Source: Chamaea fasciata (Eukaryota; Chordata; Aves; Passeriformes; Sylviidae). Taken from it: a stretch of 64,000 nucleotides of DNA. The stretch lies in assembly GCA_029207755.1 (NCBI GenBank), contig JARCOQ010000006.1:17582890-17646889 (forward strand), read 5' to 3'. The position numbers and the translations under genes are program-made. Positions 14,219 through 27,900 of the stretch are shown one piece after another (the first letter of the stretch is position 1; each line of letters opens with the position of its first letter). The notes under the pieces were generated by a model. The model was not told where the DNA came from. It worked only from the letters and a program-made list of their open reading frames with translations, and searched no databases.

Positions 14219-17200
14219 AAAGAGAAAGGATTTAATTGATGAAGTTTAGCCCCATTAGCCCCTCATTACTGGATGACATTCTCATCATTACTCTCCGACT
14301 CCAAATGACTATAGATCCAAATTCAACCTTTTCTCTCCCATTTTATATACATTTTATATCTCTGATATACACACATGGTTTCAAGGGATTATAAAATCCA
14401 CCATTTACCCATCCCCTGCAGTAACTACATGGAAAACATTACAGATTTCAGAATTATCCTATTTGCAGGGCTCTGGCACTTTTCTTTTTCCTCAAAGGAG
14501 GCTTTTTTACAGTAGATTTCCAAAACAAAGGAAAGGAAAATTGATTCAGACTGGACAAAGACATTCAGGAATTGCTGTGATCTAGGGGTTTGTGGTAAAT
14601 CAGGTGCAAATGCCATGCCCAGGTAGATTATATAAGTTACTATTTTTTTAGCTCAGTGATAACTTTAAACAGACACCCTCATCTGGATATGGAGATGATC
14701 ATAACACTGCTACCAGGGAATAATGATTTACCAATCATTGTTGAAGCCTGGTTTACATTGTTTACATTTCATTGTTGAAGTCTGGTTTGGGATATCATGT
14801 AAATTCTCATCAGCAATTTTCTTACATTCATTTTTAATCCCCTCTCCCCCTCCAAGTTTGAAAAAGAAACCAGTAATAATGCAAAGTCTTCAGACAGTCC
14901 ATTAATTTTATACCCACTCTTATCAAGTAATTCCAATTAATTTCTCTGGCATTTACTTCACTTTTTAACTACTCCTTTCCAAATTCTGTCCTCAGATAAG
15001 AAAAAGTACTTAAGTAACTGGACTGTAGTGGAGGATATATTTCATCTGGCATCATTACAAGCAGCCAAAGAAAACAATCTGTTGAGTTCACTTCTGTTTG
15101 GATTGGCCTGCTGCTGTAATTTTAGGATATCTGAGACATGGAGTATTATAGAAAAAGAAAATGCAGATGAAATACTGAGTTGACAGAAGTCAATGGTAGC
15201 AAAGCTGTTAATTTTATTTCATTCCAAGCATAGTCTTTCCCCCACCCCTTCTCTTTATTTCCTAGTGCTATTTTCATTTTTAGCAAGTAAGAATTATTAA
15301 GAGCAAATGTGCAATATATATTTTTAAATGTTAAAACAAAGGCTTATGGAGACAATTCCTTCAGGTACAGATAGAACTGTCTTCAACCTTTGGAAACAGA
15401 GGCTGAACCTTCCTGATGCTCAATGGCAGCCAGCACTGGGTGCCTCGTGCCTATGGCTGCCTGGGGGTTAGTAAGGCAACAGGCAGCTCTACAACAGCAG
15501 GCATTCACCAGTTGGAGGGCACACACCCAAAGACTTGTCTTTACTTTTCTCTTTTCCAAATAAGAAGTGTTTTTTCTCTCTTTCTCTAATGGGCAGCTGA
15601 AGAATGAATCCGTGCCCCATTTTCAACAGTTTGCTTCTCAGAAGAACAAAGTAAAGAAAGATATTTATAGCCCAAATCTAAAGTAAACCATACCTGAGAA
15701 GCCGGATTAGACAAAAAGTCCTTTTTTATCTGAGGTTTTTGCTACAGATTAGGGAGGATTAAGAAAGCATCCTGCTCTCACTGTCGTGTGAACGACTGCA
15801 GCAAAGTGGAAGTTTTAGCAGGCTCACATTAACACGAAAGGCCAGCAAATGCATAATGGTAGGCACAAAAGAAGTTTTTCTGCCAGTCTGTGTCACTTCC
15901 CAAGAGCTGACAACAGAGAGAGTTCAAAACAAGTAGTTTGGGTTAATAGTGTACTTGCATGTAAATACATAAAAGCTTCAGTGCTGTAAAGCTAATTTAA
16001 AAAAGGACATTTCTCTTTATAGTTCCCGTGAGTATAATAGAAGCTATGATATTCTTTCTACCATAATGTACGTTTCATTAAAGAGCTGGAGCTATAATTG
16101 TCTACATCAGTACGTGGCAGCAGACTGGATAAATTGTCCACATAAATTGCTTAATACAATTCTGAACCCCGTTCCAGAGCACTGGTGGCTCCTACAACTG
16201 TATCAGTGAGTCCTTCCTGAGGTTATGTCTCCAGCTGCATCTCTGCAAGGCCTCAGGTGGACTGAGAACAACCCCTAACCCCTAAAACCACCCGGTGCTG
16301 AACTCCACAAACAACACCACATTAAACATTTTAACTCATTCCCTGTGTTCCACAATGGACACGACTACACGCCAGTAATATTGCAGATTTATGTGACAGC
16401 TATGTATATGAAGTGATATGCAGGCTATAATCATTCTTAATAAATCAATAAAGTCAACTGAAAAATTAAACTGAGCATGTGTGGAACATCTGACAGCAAA
16501 TATATTTCAGTCTCTTAAGAGCTGTCATTTCCATTGCAATTTACTGCCTAACCTACAAGAGGGTTAAATCAGAAAAGTGAACAAAGCAAGAGAAGAGGTC
16601 TCAGAAAGGAAGGACTGTCATTGAATTGCAATTTACCAGTGAATCAGCATGGGAGGAGGGGATTTTTGTCCTAACGGGGCTATTACTTTTTTAAAGCCAG
16701 TTTTGTCTTTAACTTGAAGCATTCATTAGCGGCAATTTTAGGACAGTACTAAAATATAAAACATACTACAATTGTAGACATGTAATTTCATTGGTTTAAG
16801 TTTTCTGTGCACTATTCCTCATAAAATATGAATCAACTTAGTAGGTAGGATGCAAAGAATTTCCTTTTTAGGCAAAAGAGAAAAGAGGGAAATCTTAGAG
16901 TCAGTGTGTAGACTCAGCACTCTCACAACTGAGTTTTTTTTATCTTAACCACATTTTGACATTCTACAGCACATCTTTGCATGAAAGATCTATGTTTGTC
17001 CATTTATCATCCTGAAGCAAAACAGAGAGTAGAATCATTTAGAATGTATGGTCTCTCAAATCCTACATAAATGCAGCAATGAACAGTGGGCACTCATACA
17101 CAGTACTTATATAAACATATTTATCGGAATGCTACCTCAGATAAACACCTCTAGTAAACATGTCAAAGTTTGCTGTTGTTAGTTCACAGTGTTTTAGGCC

Positions 17201-17879
17201 AGAGAGCAGTAACAAGGTAGCAGCATATGTAGCGCATTCATATGTACCAGGATATTAAATGCTGCTTCGGGAGCACCTTTACGAGCCTCTGTATTCTCTG
17301 CCCTCTTTTGTGGAAGTTACTGCTGTATTAGATGTTGTTGAACATATTTGATATGAAAGCATTGTCTGTTTGCTACCAGTATCTAACGAGTATCTCCCCT
17401 AGAGTTGCCAGCAAGGTGCTGATTAATTAACTGAAGTAGTGAAGCTGAATCGTACAACAGCTGTTTAGAGAATTGTCATTACCTCACTCTCTTCCCCCAT
17501 CTATTAATTCCCTTGTAGTGTTACTACGAAACTGTAAATTTGGGAAACTTTCCGTTGCTCCTACCTTTACTTGTCCACACTCCATACCAAAGGGAGAGGC
17601 AGCTGGTCAAGGCTTATTTATAAAAAGAGAAGGGAAGCAAAAAAAGAAGGGAAAAGAAGAAGATAAACTTCCTGTAAGTCACAGCTCTGCTGTCACTTGT
17701 CAATAGCGGCTGACAATAGATGGTCCTCCAGGCAGAATGTCAAAACAGGAATCACATATATCCTCTGCTGATTGAGAAGTTCAGCAGTCTGACAGCCCTT
17801 CCCTGGGACTGCTGCACATCCCAGGGAGGTGGCTCAGCTCTCCAGGCCAGCTCTCCAGTGGCTCAGATAAGGGTGGCTA
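14219..17879. other. Non-coding block, no gene recognised
   Basis: No supported gene. A short direct repeat (ATTGTTGAAG, then CTGGTTT) occurs twice at about 14737-14753 and 14770-14790. A purine-only-rich tract lies at about 17626-17668. Segments around 15940-16150 and 16590-16760 are low in simple repeats and rich in AT homeodomain-like words, so they could be conserved elements. That is conjecture without alignment. Confidence 0.5.
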
Positions 17880-18640
17880 AGTAGCCACAGCCCACTCCCA
17901 TGGCGTAATGGCACTTGGCAGAGGATCCCAACCTGCGGACCTCAGCTGCCCCGCCGAATAAAGATGATTATTCAGGAGAGTATAATCAGTATTAAGTGGC
18001 AGACGGAGGGGTGGGGGAAAGTGTTGATAGGACACGCATTTCTCGTTGAAACACACAGGATAAGCTTTCTGCACTTGGAGTAGCAGCAGATTCCGAAGGA
18101 GAAGGTGCGATGACCATTTATTTCATTCTAACCTGAGAGAAATTAATGCAAGGCAAGGTTTGGCACACTCTCCTTGGGCTGATCACCTGATCACCTGAGT
18201 AAGCTCGGCTTATTCCACTTGACATGCTCTGCTGTGACACGCTAGAGATCGAAACGTTAACACCAGCTGCATCTCTAACTGCTACTCTCTGCAATTTAAT
18301 TTAATATTATGCTTCTTTACATAGGCCTCGCTTTATTATGCTTGAGAATTATGAAGACTAGAAATTACACATGTGATTAAACACCATCTAATCACTCCGT
18401 GTACTAAATAAGCCAAACTGCATTGGAAAATAGATCAGGTACAATTTTGGTGAGAAACAAATGAATGCAGGAATGTACTGCATTGATATAGATGGAGCAT
18501 CTGCCTCGTGATAAAATTAAGTCTTGTGACAGAAATAAATCACTGTAGGGGAGAATGCAAACCATTATCCAATAGGATTTTCTCTTTTCTTCTTATGTGA
18601 CGGGAGTTATTGGATTCCCTGATGTTAGACAGCCAAGTGC
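17880..18640. promoter_or_regulatory. Candidate regulatory / conserved non-coding block
   Basis: In an otherwise CpG-poor window I count 13 CpG dinucleotides between about 17903 and 18256. AT-rich sequence with several TTTAATT, TTATTATG and GATTAAAC words follows, up to about 18640. A 9-base direct repeat, TGATCACC followed by TGATCACC, lies near 18179-18197. The stretch contains no simple repeat and no recognisable transposon. CpG retention next to homeodomain-type AT words is what one sees at many distal vertebrate enhancers. This is an inference from composition only, and no target gene is visible. Confidence 0.25.
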
Positions 18641-21259
18641 ATCCATGATATGATGATAAATCACAAAAGCTACACAATTTGAAATTTAACAGCTACTTAT
18701 TTTTGAGATGTTAAGATGAAGGAAAAAAATACTTTGATTTCTGCAAGTAACTATTAAATTGGGAATCTCCTTTTCTGATAATCTGATACTCTGTTACTCT
18801 GTCATATCATCAAACAATGCCAGCAACCAGCAGTGGGTAGAATAGATTTTGGACTAAGATGAATACAGGAACCACTTATCTTTCTTTTTTTCTTTTCCAA
18901 TATTCACAGTTTTATCTAAAGAACACCATTTAAAGGTTACTGTTGACATAAGAATATACTGTTCTCATTACATTTTCATTTTTGCATGAATATGTACTTA
19001 AATGGAGGGGGAAAAAAGGGTTTTGTTGCTACTTTCCACATTTGAATGAAAAAAATCCATACACTATGTTAAAAATACAGAATAAATAATGGAACTTCAG
19101 CATGTATAGTGGTTGATAAATGTGATTCACAAAACATACCTTCATGTTTTAATAGCTTTCCATTGTTAGAAGCATGCTATTAATTAGTGGAAAAATGGAT
19201 TCATCTATCCAGGATGTACTTGTATTTCTTGCCTTTAACCCTTTTTTCACTGTCATGACTTTTTGGCTATTACCTCAAAACATCAGCAAGTGCTGGAAGG
19301 GATGTGACTGAGGGAAAACAACTAAGAATTTCTGTAGGTGCATTCTTAAGCAAACCTGTGAGAAATGCCACTTAAAACAAGAATCACAATTAGATAAACG
19401 ATGAATTTGTGATTACAATACAAATGAACAGATGAAGGTAAGGAGTATCAGTAGAGCACTGTTAAGCAAAGTGCTGATTCAGTGGCCTTTGGTGGGAATA
19501 CAGCAATAACCTAAACCCAATGGTGTCGCAGGTAGGCAGTGATGTCACCCTCCGGGCACAGTGTCTGAGCGTGGCTGTCACTGGGAAGACACTTTCTCCA
19601 AGCAGCCTCTCTGCAGCCTGACCTGAGACAAGCTGTGCTGGGAGGGAGGGTGCAGGGGAGAAAGCACTGAATGTTGATCACTTGTAATTATGGTAATCTC
19701 CATCAGAAGCTTTAACTGCTCTAAACTCCGGCTGTCTTCAGACCGATCTAGCTCCATGAGGTACCACCATAAAAGCCCTTTCAGAAATGCAAACTGCTCC
19801 GGCGGGGTACCTGGGTAAGGAGCCTGCGGCGCACAGACACGGGCACTCCACGCCAAGGAAGGAGGTGCCCTAACTCCACCACAAGCTGACGGCAGCAATA
19901 CCATCGGCATACCCCTTCCTGCCACAGAACAGAGCGAGCTTAAAATCACAGGCTAACCAAGGGCATTTCCTCACAGACGAAGCAAGGAAAAAACAAGATG
20001 TTTTTAATTACCTGTCCCACACTGACTGAGAAGCACCATGCTGCACAGGTGAAAGCTACTTAGTATTTTACATCCTTTAGCTGACAAGGACATGGTAACT
20101 GGCACTTGCTGATGTACCTCTGGACAGGGAAGGCATCAGAGCAGAGAGTAAAGCACTCCCACAACATTCTATGTTAAGAAACCCCAATACACACCGATTT
20201 CTGCAAGAGACATGAAGGAGGAAGGCAGAATATAAAGCAAGCACACCAGCCATTCAAGGCTTAGTCTAGGCAAGAGGAGTTTGCACCCAGGAAACAAGTT
20301 TTTCCCAATTTTCCAGCATACAAATAAATTTGGACTAAAGTTGTGAGCCCACTGGCTGTAATGCTGCCCTGCATCCAGCCTGACAGGAAACAAATCTCCT
20401 CTCTTGGTCAACAACCCCATATAGCATGTGGTTCCAAACACAGAGTGTAGGCAAAAGCAGGTTGTTTAGATCAAGTACCATAGCTAAAAGCCAGGATTAT
20501 TGTTTGAAAGAAGAAGTGGACTTTCTCCAGCCATATCTACAACCTTTTATTTTACCTCTTTAGTAGGCAAGTTTGACAGATATGTTCAGAAAGAGTGAGT
20601 TTTAAGTGACTAGAGTGCAGTAGATTATCCTATTTGTATCACTACAGGTGTAAACCTTTCAATAACTTCATACGGTAACTTATTTTTAACCCTGAAATAG
20701 TGGCCTACCCTTAAAAGACAAGTCTCTCAGAGTTGCAACACCAAAGCCAACAAGAGTTTTAGACCTGACAGAGCAAGAGCAATGCCTGATGTAAGTGTAA
20801 TTATCTGTCTAAAACACACAACTCCCAAAAATATTGTTTGTGCTGTTGTAAGACAAATGTTGAAATCAAGCGCTCAGAAAGGCAGGGAACACAGAGCTTG
20901 AATAGATTCTTCAACCTTATTTTTGTCTCTGCTTATGCCTTTCAATAATTTGTATTTCTTTAATTAAACTAATAAACACCATTAAGAAATCTCAACAGGA
21001 AATACCATAGGTTGACACAAGAACATTATTATCATGCAGTGCTATGCACAGAAAGAAACCACAACACTGTACCAGAAAACACTGAGATTTTTAACTCATG
21101 CTTGCTGAAAATTATTCCATCTCATGGGGGTGTTTGTGTGTTTTGATTGTGGTTCTTCAGCTCTCTGCACTGACTACCCTTTGCAGTCACCTCCCGTGGC
21201 GGCACCACCATAAGCCCTGGTGAGAGCCCCAACCCAGACAGCTGCAGGGAGATGAAATT
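18641..21259. other. Non-coding block, no gene recognised
   Basis: No supported gene or transposon. A 123-codon minus-strand frame near 19578-19949 has no recognisable domain and lies in a slightly GC-richer patch. The sequence just before the minisatellite (about 21180-21255) is GC-richer than its surroundings and carries no similarity to the repeat unit. Confidence 0.5.
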
Positions 21260-21941
21260 ATGATGCCATGGAGCTATGGGCGGTCATGCTGCCATGGAGC
21301 CATGGATGGAGTCATGCTGCCATGGAGCCATGGATGGAGTCATGCTGCCATGGAGCCATGGATGGAATCATGCTTGCCATGGAGCCATGGATGGAATCAT
21401 GCTGCCATGGAGCCATGGATGGAATCATGCTGCCATGGAGCCATGGATGGAGTTATGCTGCCATGGAGCCATGGATGGAGTCATGCTGCCAGAGAGCCAT
21501 GGATGGAGTCATGCTGCCATGGAGCCATGGATGGAATCATACTGCCATGGAGCCATGGATGGAGTCATGCTGCCATGGAGCCATGGATGGAGTCATGCTG
21601 CCATGGAGCCATGGATGGAATCATGCTTGCCATGGAGCCATGGATGGAATCATGCTGCCATGGAGCCATGGATGGAATCATGCTGCCATGGAGCCATGGA
21701 TGGAGTTATGCTGCCATGGAGCCATGGATGGAGTCATGCTGCCAGAGAGCCATGGATGGAGTCATGCTGCCATGGAGCCATGGATGGAATCATACTGCCA
21801 TGGAGCCATGGATGGAGTCATGCTGCCATGGAGCCATGGATGGAATCATGCTGCCATGGAGCCATGGGTGGAGTCATGCTGCCATGGAGCCATGGATGGA
21901 ATCATGCTGCCATGGAGCCATGGGTGGTCATGCTGCCATGA
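21260..21941 (+). repeat. 28-bp minisatellite, about 24 copies
   Basis: A tandem array with the unit GTCATGCTGCCATGG followed by AGCCATGGATGGA (28 bases). Frequent variants are A for G at the unit start (AATCATG), GTTATG, ATACTG, AGAGAGCC in place of ATGGAGCC, and a 29-base unit with an extra T (GCTTGCC). Both ends carry a shortened unit in which ATGGATGGAGTC is reduced to ATGGG(C/T)GGTC. Each unit has two CCATGG palindromes eight bases apart and no stop codon in any plus-strand frame. Because 28 is not a multiple of three, all three frames run open for more than 660 bases and encode the same 28-residue period. I read this as a neutral VNTR and not as a gene. There is no supporting promoter, splice context or protein family. 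Confidence 0.97.
21335..21840 (+). repeat. Duplicated 253-bp higher-order block inside the minisatellite
   Basis: Diagnostic unit variants recur at a constant distance of 253 bases. The extra-T unit TGCTTGCC is at 21371 and 21624, the AGAGAGCC unit at 21491 and 21744, and the CATACTGCC unit at 21538 and 21791. The spacing equals eight 28-base units plus one 29-base unit. The array therefore grew at least once by duplication of a nine-unit block, not only by single-unit slippage. The limits given are approximate, because flanking units are too alike to fix the breakpoints. Confidence 0.9.
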
Positions 21942-24900
21942 CATTCGGTCCTCGGGTGCCCTCCCACTCTGCCTCCTTCACAGGCAAATTCCCATGAATG
22001 CAAAGCCAGTTAACTTAGAGTCACCTCAAAGCTCAGCCCCACTTCAGAATGGAGGACATAGTGTCAACTACTGAAGTGTTTGGACTTCCAGCATCGTTCT
22101 GAAACCTGGGATAGCAGGATATTGTATTTGCAGGCAGCCTACAAGCCCTACACCACCAAAGTAACTCAGCTCCAACACCACTCATACATCTACTAAATTT
22201 AGCCTGCTAGCTCAGGAGCAGAGATGTGTTTTCTTGCAGATCCTTCATTTAGATAGCTTAGAGTAAGCTCAGCTGGAAGACTGGATGGTGAGATGGGCCA
22301 TGGTGGAAATTGGTGTGAGATAACCTTTTTAATCTACTATAATCAATATATCAATGGAAAAATCTGAAGAGCAAGAGGAGAGAAGATGAATACATGCATA
22401 GCAAATTGCATTTCAAATTATTTCCACAGAAAGTTTAAGACTAAATTTGTTTTAACACCCATCTATAAAATCAGGGCATAAAGCAACCAGTATTTTATCA
22501 CCAAGAGCATTCAAGTTTGGTTGCCCTTCAGAAATGAGGAAGATCAGACTATAATAGCTTTATATGTGAAAACAGTCTTTGATTGACAGAATCTAATCAT
22601 TTGAAGGGCAGCAAACCCACATTAGGAAAGCAGAATTCTCTGTTCAAGTTCTGGCTTGCAACATCTAATAGCATCTTAACATTCGTCTGTATGAGTTTTT
22701 GCTAACTGAACATATTATTATTCTGTTACTATGGTAGAAAAATAACAACCCTTCTTTTCTGTGATAAAAAATATGGGGGTACTTTTCCTGTAGTTTATGT
22801 ATCTTACACTATAGGTCATTTTTAAAGGGTTTTCTTTTTCAGGTCCACCATTTATCTTTTTATTCTGAGAAAAAGCTAGTTTGTTTAGCACAACAAGACC
22901 TTCACATAACTTTCTGGTATCAATTATTACAGCGACATAGCAACTCCCGTGTGAAAGGTTTCCTGTAATGTGTCTTGAGCAGACAAACACAGAGAAAAAA
23001 AAAAAAAAGACAAAGTACACATAACCTTCTCGCTGTCTGTCTTACAAAAATACCTACAAGTAAAGAGAATTAATAGGAAGTTTGATCGTAGAAACAAAGC
23101 CTCGTACTTGCAACCCAGCATAAACATCATACAACTGCAAACAAAAAAAAATCTGAAACAAAAACTATGATGAGGCATGTTTTTCAAAAGAAGAATTTTT
23201 TTGGTAGGACTTTGTGTGGGGGTTTTCTGCCAAATATGTATAAGAATAATAAGAGTTGAAGGAGCCTACATAGAATCTTGTGTACATGAAGAGGTGTTGA
23301 GACTGGGAAGAGGCTGTTTCTTGTGGTGTGTGTTTCTATTGTTGGCTATGTGCTGGTGTCCCCTAGAAAGCAAAATCGAGCACAAGTGCCTCATTCTGGG
23401 AGAATGAAGGATTTAGGTTGACTGCATGGGATAAGACTCTGTTTCAAATCCAGCAATTACCCCAGGATCTCAGCCCCTCCAGGCTGATACATCAGGAGTC
23501 ATCAAGAAGAAACCAAAGAAAGGTGAGGACATCTGCCACAGCCCAAAATTGGAAGAAGCACAAAGACTTCTACCACAGGAGAATACAAGAAGAGAATACA
23601 TACTGGTTCTGTGAAATAGTATTGGGACACCACAGGTTTGGGGCAACGGCTTGAAATTCCAATACTGCTGAGCACACAGGTTATCCAGGAACTTGGAGCC
23701 TGAGCAACTGGGCTGACATTGTGGCATACATTTCATGTGAAACCCGCTGCAAACTCTACCTTTTAGAACAATTATTGTTTTTTTAAGGACAATTATGTAT
23801 TATGTACGATGTATAATTTATTCCGGAGGTTACTGGGTTATAAAAGAGTCGTGGGCAAACTGCCAAGTTATCGTCTGAACTGTAGTTATGAGTAATAACA
23901 AGGGTTATAATTTACATTCGTACACTGTTTTTTAGTTAATGAGCTATCCAGTATGAAACCCAGCACTTGGCTTTTTGTTTCTGTGCTTTCTTATATTCAT
24001 GAATACAGCTTAGTTTTATAATTTGCCTCTTAAATTGGTGGCACCCTAAATACTTTTGACTAAACTGTAAGGGAAGTGACCATTTCCCTGAACAGAGACA
24101 CCACTGCGTGCTGACCTGTGGCTCTTACACAAAGACCTCGACATATGTACTTGCTCTGGTCAAAAACAAAATACTACCAGGACAATAGGAATATACCTTC
24201 TTCTTTGGAATAAAACGTAAAAATCCTTCTCTGGGATATTTCCACTTCCACTTGGCCACCAGCCACCAGGACAAGGTGCTTCTATGCAGCATTTCATCCA
24301 CAGTGCTGTTCCTCAAGTAGCCTGGCACTCAGCTGCAGCACTGGGGATGACCCATGTCCTAGTACAGGACTAATGGAAGTACAACCTTCTGGCCTAGGGG
24401 AAAGGATGCCAGTGACAGAGCCACACTGTCACTGCACTAAATTTTCCCAGCTGACCAGACAGCTCTTTTATATTAAAAACCTGGAATACAGGTTTTTGAC
24501 CTGGAGTGAGAGACTGCAATAACACTCCTGATAAACCATCTTTTTCTTTCTGGCAATGGAGCAATAAAATAGAGTTGAACACTGAGGATGAGACTGAAAT
24601 CAAGGAAGGAACAAACTCACTGAGCTCAACTGAGAAAGAGGTTTCAAGATGTCCTGGCAAAACATTAAGAGACAGAATTGATATGAAGGACAAGAACAGA
24701 AGGGCAGAAAATACATAAAGGCTTGTTGTTAACAGGGCCACTTATGTCTGTCACCAGACAATAATATCTATAAATCCCAAGCCAGACTTTGTTGAATGTA
24801 AGCCTGGCAGGATTGCCAAGCTTAATTTGCCCTTCATACCCATGGCACTGCTAATGGTAGCCCAGTGGTACCTCTACTTCCCATAAGAAACTCATAATCA

Positions 24901-27900
24901 CTTCCTCTTCCCTTAGAAGAAGTAACAAATTATTAAGTCCTTGGCACATGCAAAAGAAGCAGTAATTAGATGATGCCAGACTAGACTTTTCATCAGTGAT
25001 CTTCCAGCCATGGTTCTAAAGTGCTACTGCAGAGCCAAGTATTCATTAACTGAAAATTAGTGCTTGGTGATGGACCAAGTCTTTTCTCCTCCTAACTCAG
25101 TACCACCAGTGTATGAAAGAAAGGAGACCAAATACCAGTCAAGAAAAGCAGGGTGGTAGTAAGCATGGCAGAACTTTCAATGGCAAGTTGGTTTACTTGA
25201 TTTTTGCATACTCCTCTCTCCAAGGCCTTGCTTTATCCCCTCAACCTGAGGACTCGGCTGACCTGCCTGAGTCAGGATGTGGGCAGCTGGGGGATCCCAC
25301 TAAGTTAAGGAGAGCCAACTGCTGAGTGCGATTCTTTCCAACTGAAGACCCAGAGACATCTCTGCAGGTACCACATTCTGTCCGCTGACTACTCAAGGAC
25401 TCAAAGACTGCTCCATGGTGGAATGGACCCCGGTTTGCCACCTTTCCTTTCAAACCTGTTGAAGCCATCATATCCAAGCTAGAGGTAAAAATTGTGTCTC
25501 AGCCATTGCTCACACTAAAGCAAGAAAACAACTATTTCAGTAACTGCCTCAGGGAAAGAGACAGACGAATGCACAGAAGTGGAATTCATCTCTATACAAA
25601 ACCAGGCTTTTTTCTCCAGCTTTCCCAGTGCTGTGGCAGCCCATGGCCAGCCTGAGAATAATGCTTAGGCAGCAAGAATGCACAGTCTGGACTCAATCCT
25701 CCTGTTGTTTTACATTTTCACAACACAAGGTGAATGAAGGAAGCTGGATGCTTTCTTCTGCAATGTCTGTGTTCCAGAATAAATCTCTTTCACCCAGTTA
25801 CTGGACTACCCACTGTCCTTTTTGTCCTTTTGCTTTAAAAGATTTGCTAGTCACTATTGCTGTATTTCCACAGGACAAAACCCTCTCTTTCTATGCAGCC
25901 TTCTACAAGCAAAGCAGTTATTTTAGAGTCCTACAACCCAGGCACAAGAAAATGGGAAAAAAAGGATTTTCATGAAGAAATGAAGGATCACAAGCCTTCC
26001 AGACGACAAGGTCAAGGGCTTTAGGTTTAAAGAACTCACTAAAAAAGTGCCTAATCCAGAATATTTTTCTCTGCTTGCTAGGTTATGGATAGAGACTGTA
26101 AGGCTTTGGAGGTTTCTCAAGACTTACTATTACTGTTCCACACAGAGTCAAACATCATTAAATACTCACTAGAAACCTGGAAAACTCTTACTTACTGGAA
26201 CCCAGACTCTTATGCTATGCTTGAAAAACAGTGCAGTGATGAGAAAGATCCACCACAGAGTTGCCACATCCTCTGGCTTCATCACCACCAGGGGAGATGT
26301 AGGAGCTGGTCAGTTGATGCTCCCTGAGGCTTTCAGCCTCCCAGCCCAGTCCCATTTGTCAGGACTCAGTGCTGCTCACTGTCGGTGCTGCTGTGGGAGT
26401 CCTCCACAGAGTCATTTACAAGAGGACACGCTACACCTGGCAATAAGTGTATGAAGGGCATAGTGGACACAGTCAGTATTAGGCTAACAGCTCTGATGAG
26501 CCCCAGCTGCTTCAAAGGAAAGAAGGAAACTTTGACACGATGGAAGGATGAATGAAATCTGGGGGCAGCAAGAGCAGGAAACCATGGGAATGAGGGAAGA
26601 GAAGGGTGCCCCTGAATTTTGCAAACTGATGGTGTCCACTAGGAGTGCAGCCGGCTGCTCCTTAATCAGAGAAACCCTGAAGCAACTATCATTTATTTGG
26701 TTTCCTGAGCAGTAATTGCTTGAGAAGCATGCTGTCATAAACAGCTCCCTGTTGGTCCTCCCACTCTGTGCTGGCTACTGCTGGAGCAGCAGAGAATCCT
26801 GCCCTGTACTTCTGATGTTTACTTTTAAAATGTAAGAGCAACAGAAACACCCAAATCATTCCCCTTGGCAAAAAATATTTACTAAATTGTTAACAGGTGC
26901 TTTAAAAACATAAACATAGAAATATTTACATATTAGAAAGATATAAATACAAACAATCCATATTAAACTGAACTACTTAGCTTTTGATCCTCAGCACACA
27001 AGACGCTCATATTCCTACACACATGTGGCAATATATAATACTGAAAATTAAATTAAAAAATGTAAACTTAAATTCCTCTGTGATAATTGCATAGTAGGGA
27101 TGTATGAGAGTCCATCTCATCCCCAGTCTTCTTAGCTATAAAAACAATGCAGTTTATCAGTCACTCTTCTATGTTACTCAAATTACAATATGGCAATTTT
27201 TATGTTGTTTATATCACTCCTCTTTAGATAGGTTTAGTAGGAGCCCACCTAAATATTAATGTCCTCCACTGATGCTCTTTATTACCCTAAACCAGCTTCA
27301 GTGCCTGACTGCAACACCTACCTGTCATCACTCCCCAAAGCAGGACAAGCTGCACAGTGATGCCACTCACTCAGAAACTCATTTCAAACCACTAGCAAAC
27401 ATTTTTGCCACTTTTCAGCCTAGGCAACTACTTGGGATTTTGGCTTTCATTACCCAGGATGTCTGAATCAAGCCCTTTGTTAAGGGCTTACATGACTAAT
27501 TTGTCAGCTTGAGGGTCAAAGAAAGAAGATATTTAGAGAACAGCTGTAAAACCTAACAAGGAAGCAGATGAAGTTTCTGTAACTAGGATTACCCGGATAC
27601 TGCAGGTCAGACTTTGCTGGAATAAAGACACACAGCTGAGTGGTAAACGCACACTTTACATCCGGTCTTTTGGGATACCAGTAAACAAGGGTAGCTTTGG
27701 TAGCTTTATCAATCTCATCATGGTACTGCCATTGCACGGCAAGTGCCCTGAGCCTCTTAGAGCAGAGAAAGACATTAATAAAGAAAAACACAGGAAGGTG
27801 AATGCTTTCTAAGTGATGGTACTGGCACAGTGTCTCAGTGGTGCTCACTGAATGCCCTTCGCTGGTGCTGGTATTGCCCACCCATGCAGCTGTTCCTGAA

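Noticed and set aside
21260..21941. CRISPR-like array
   Set aside because: Units are contiguous without unique spacers, and the window is vertebrate nuclear DNA.
21260..22074. Three long plus-strand frames of 221-268 codons as repeat-protein genes
   Set aside because: All three arise from a stop-free 28-base tandem unit whose length is not a multiple of three. They encode the same period in shifted register and have no promoter, splice context or family.
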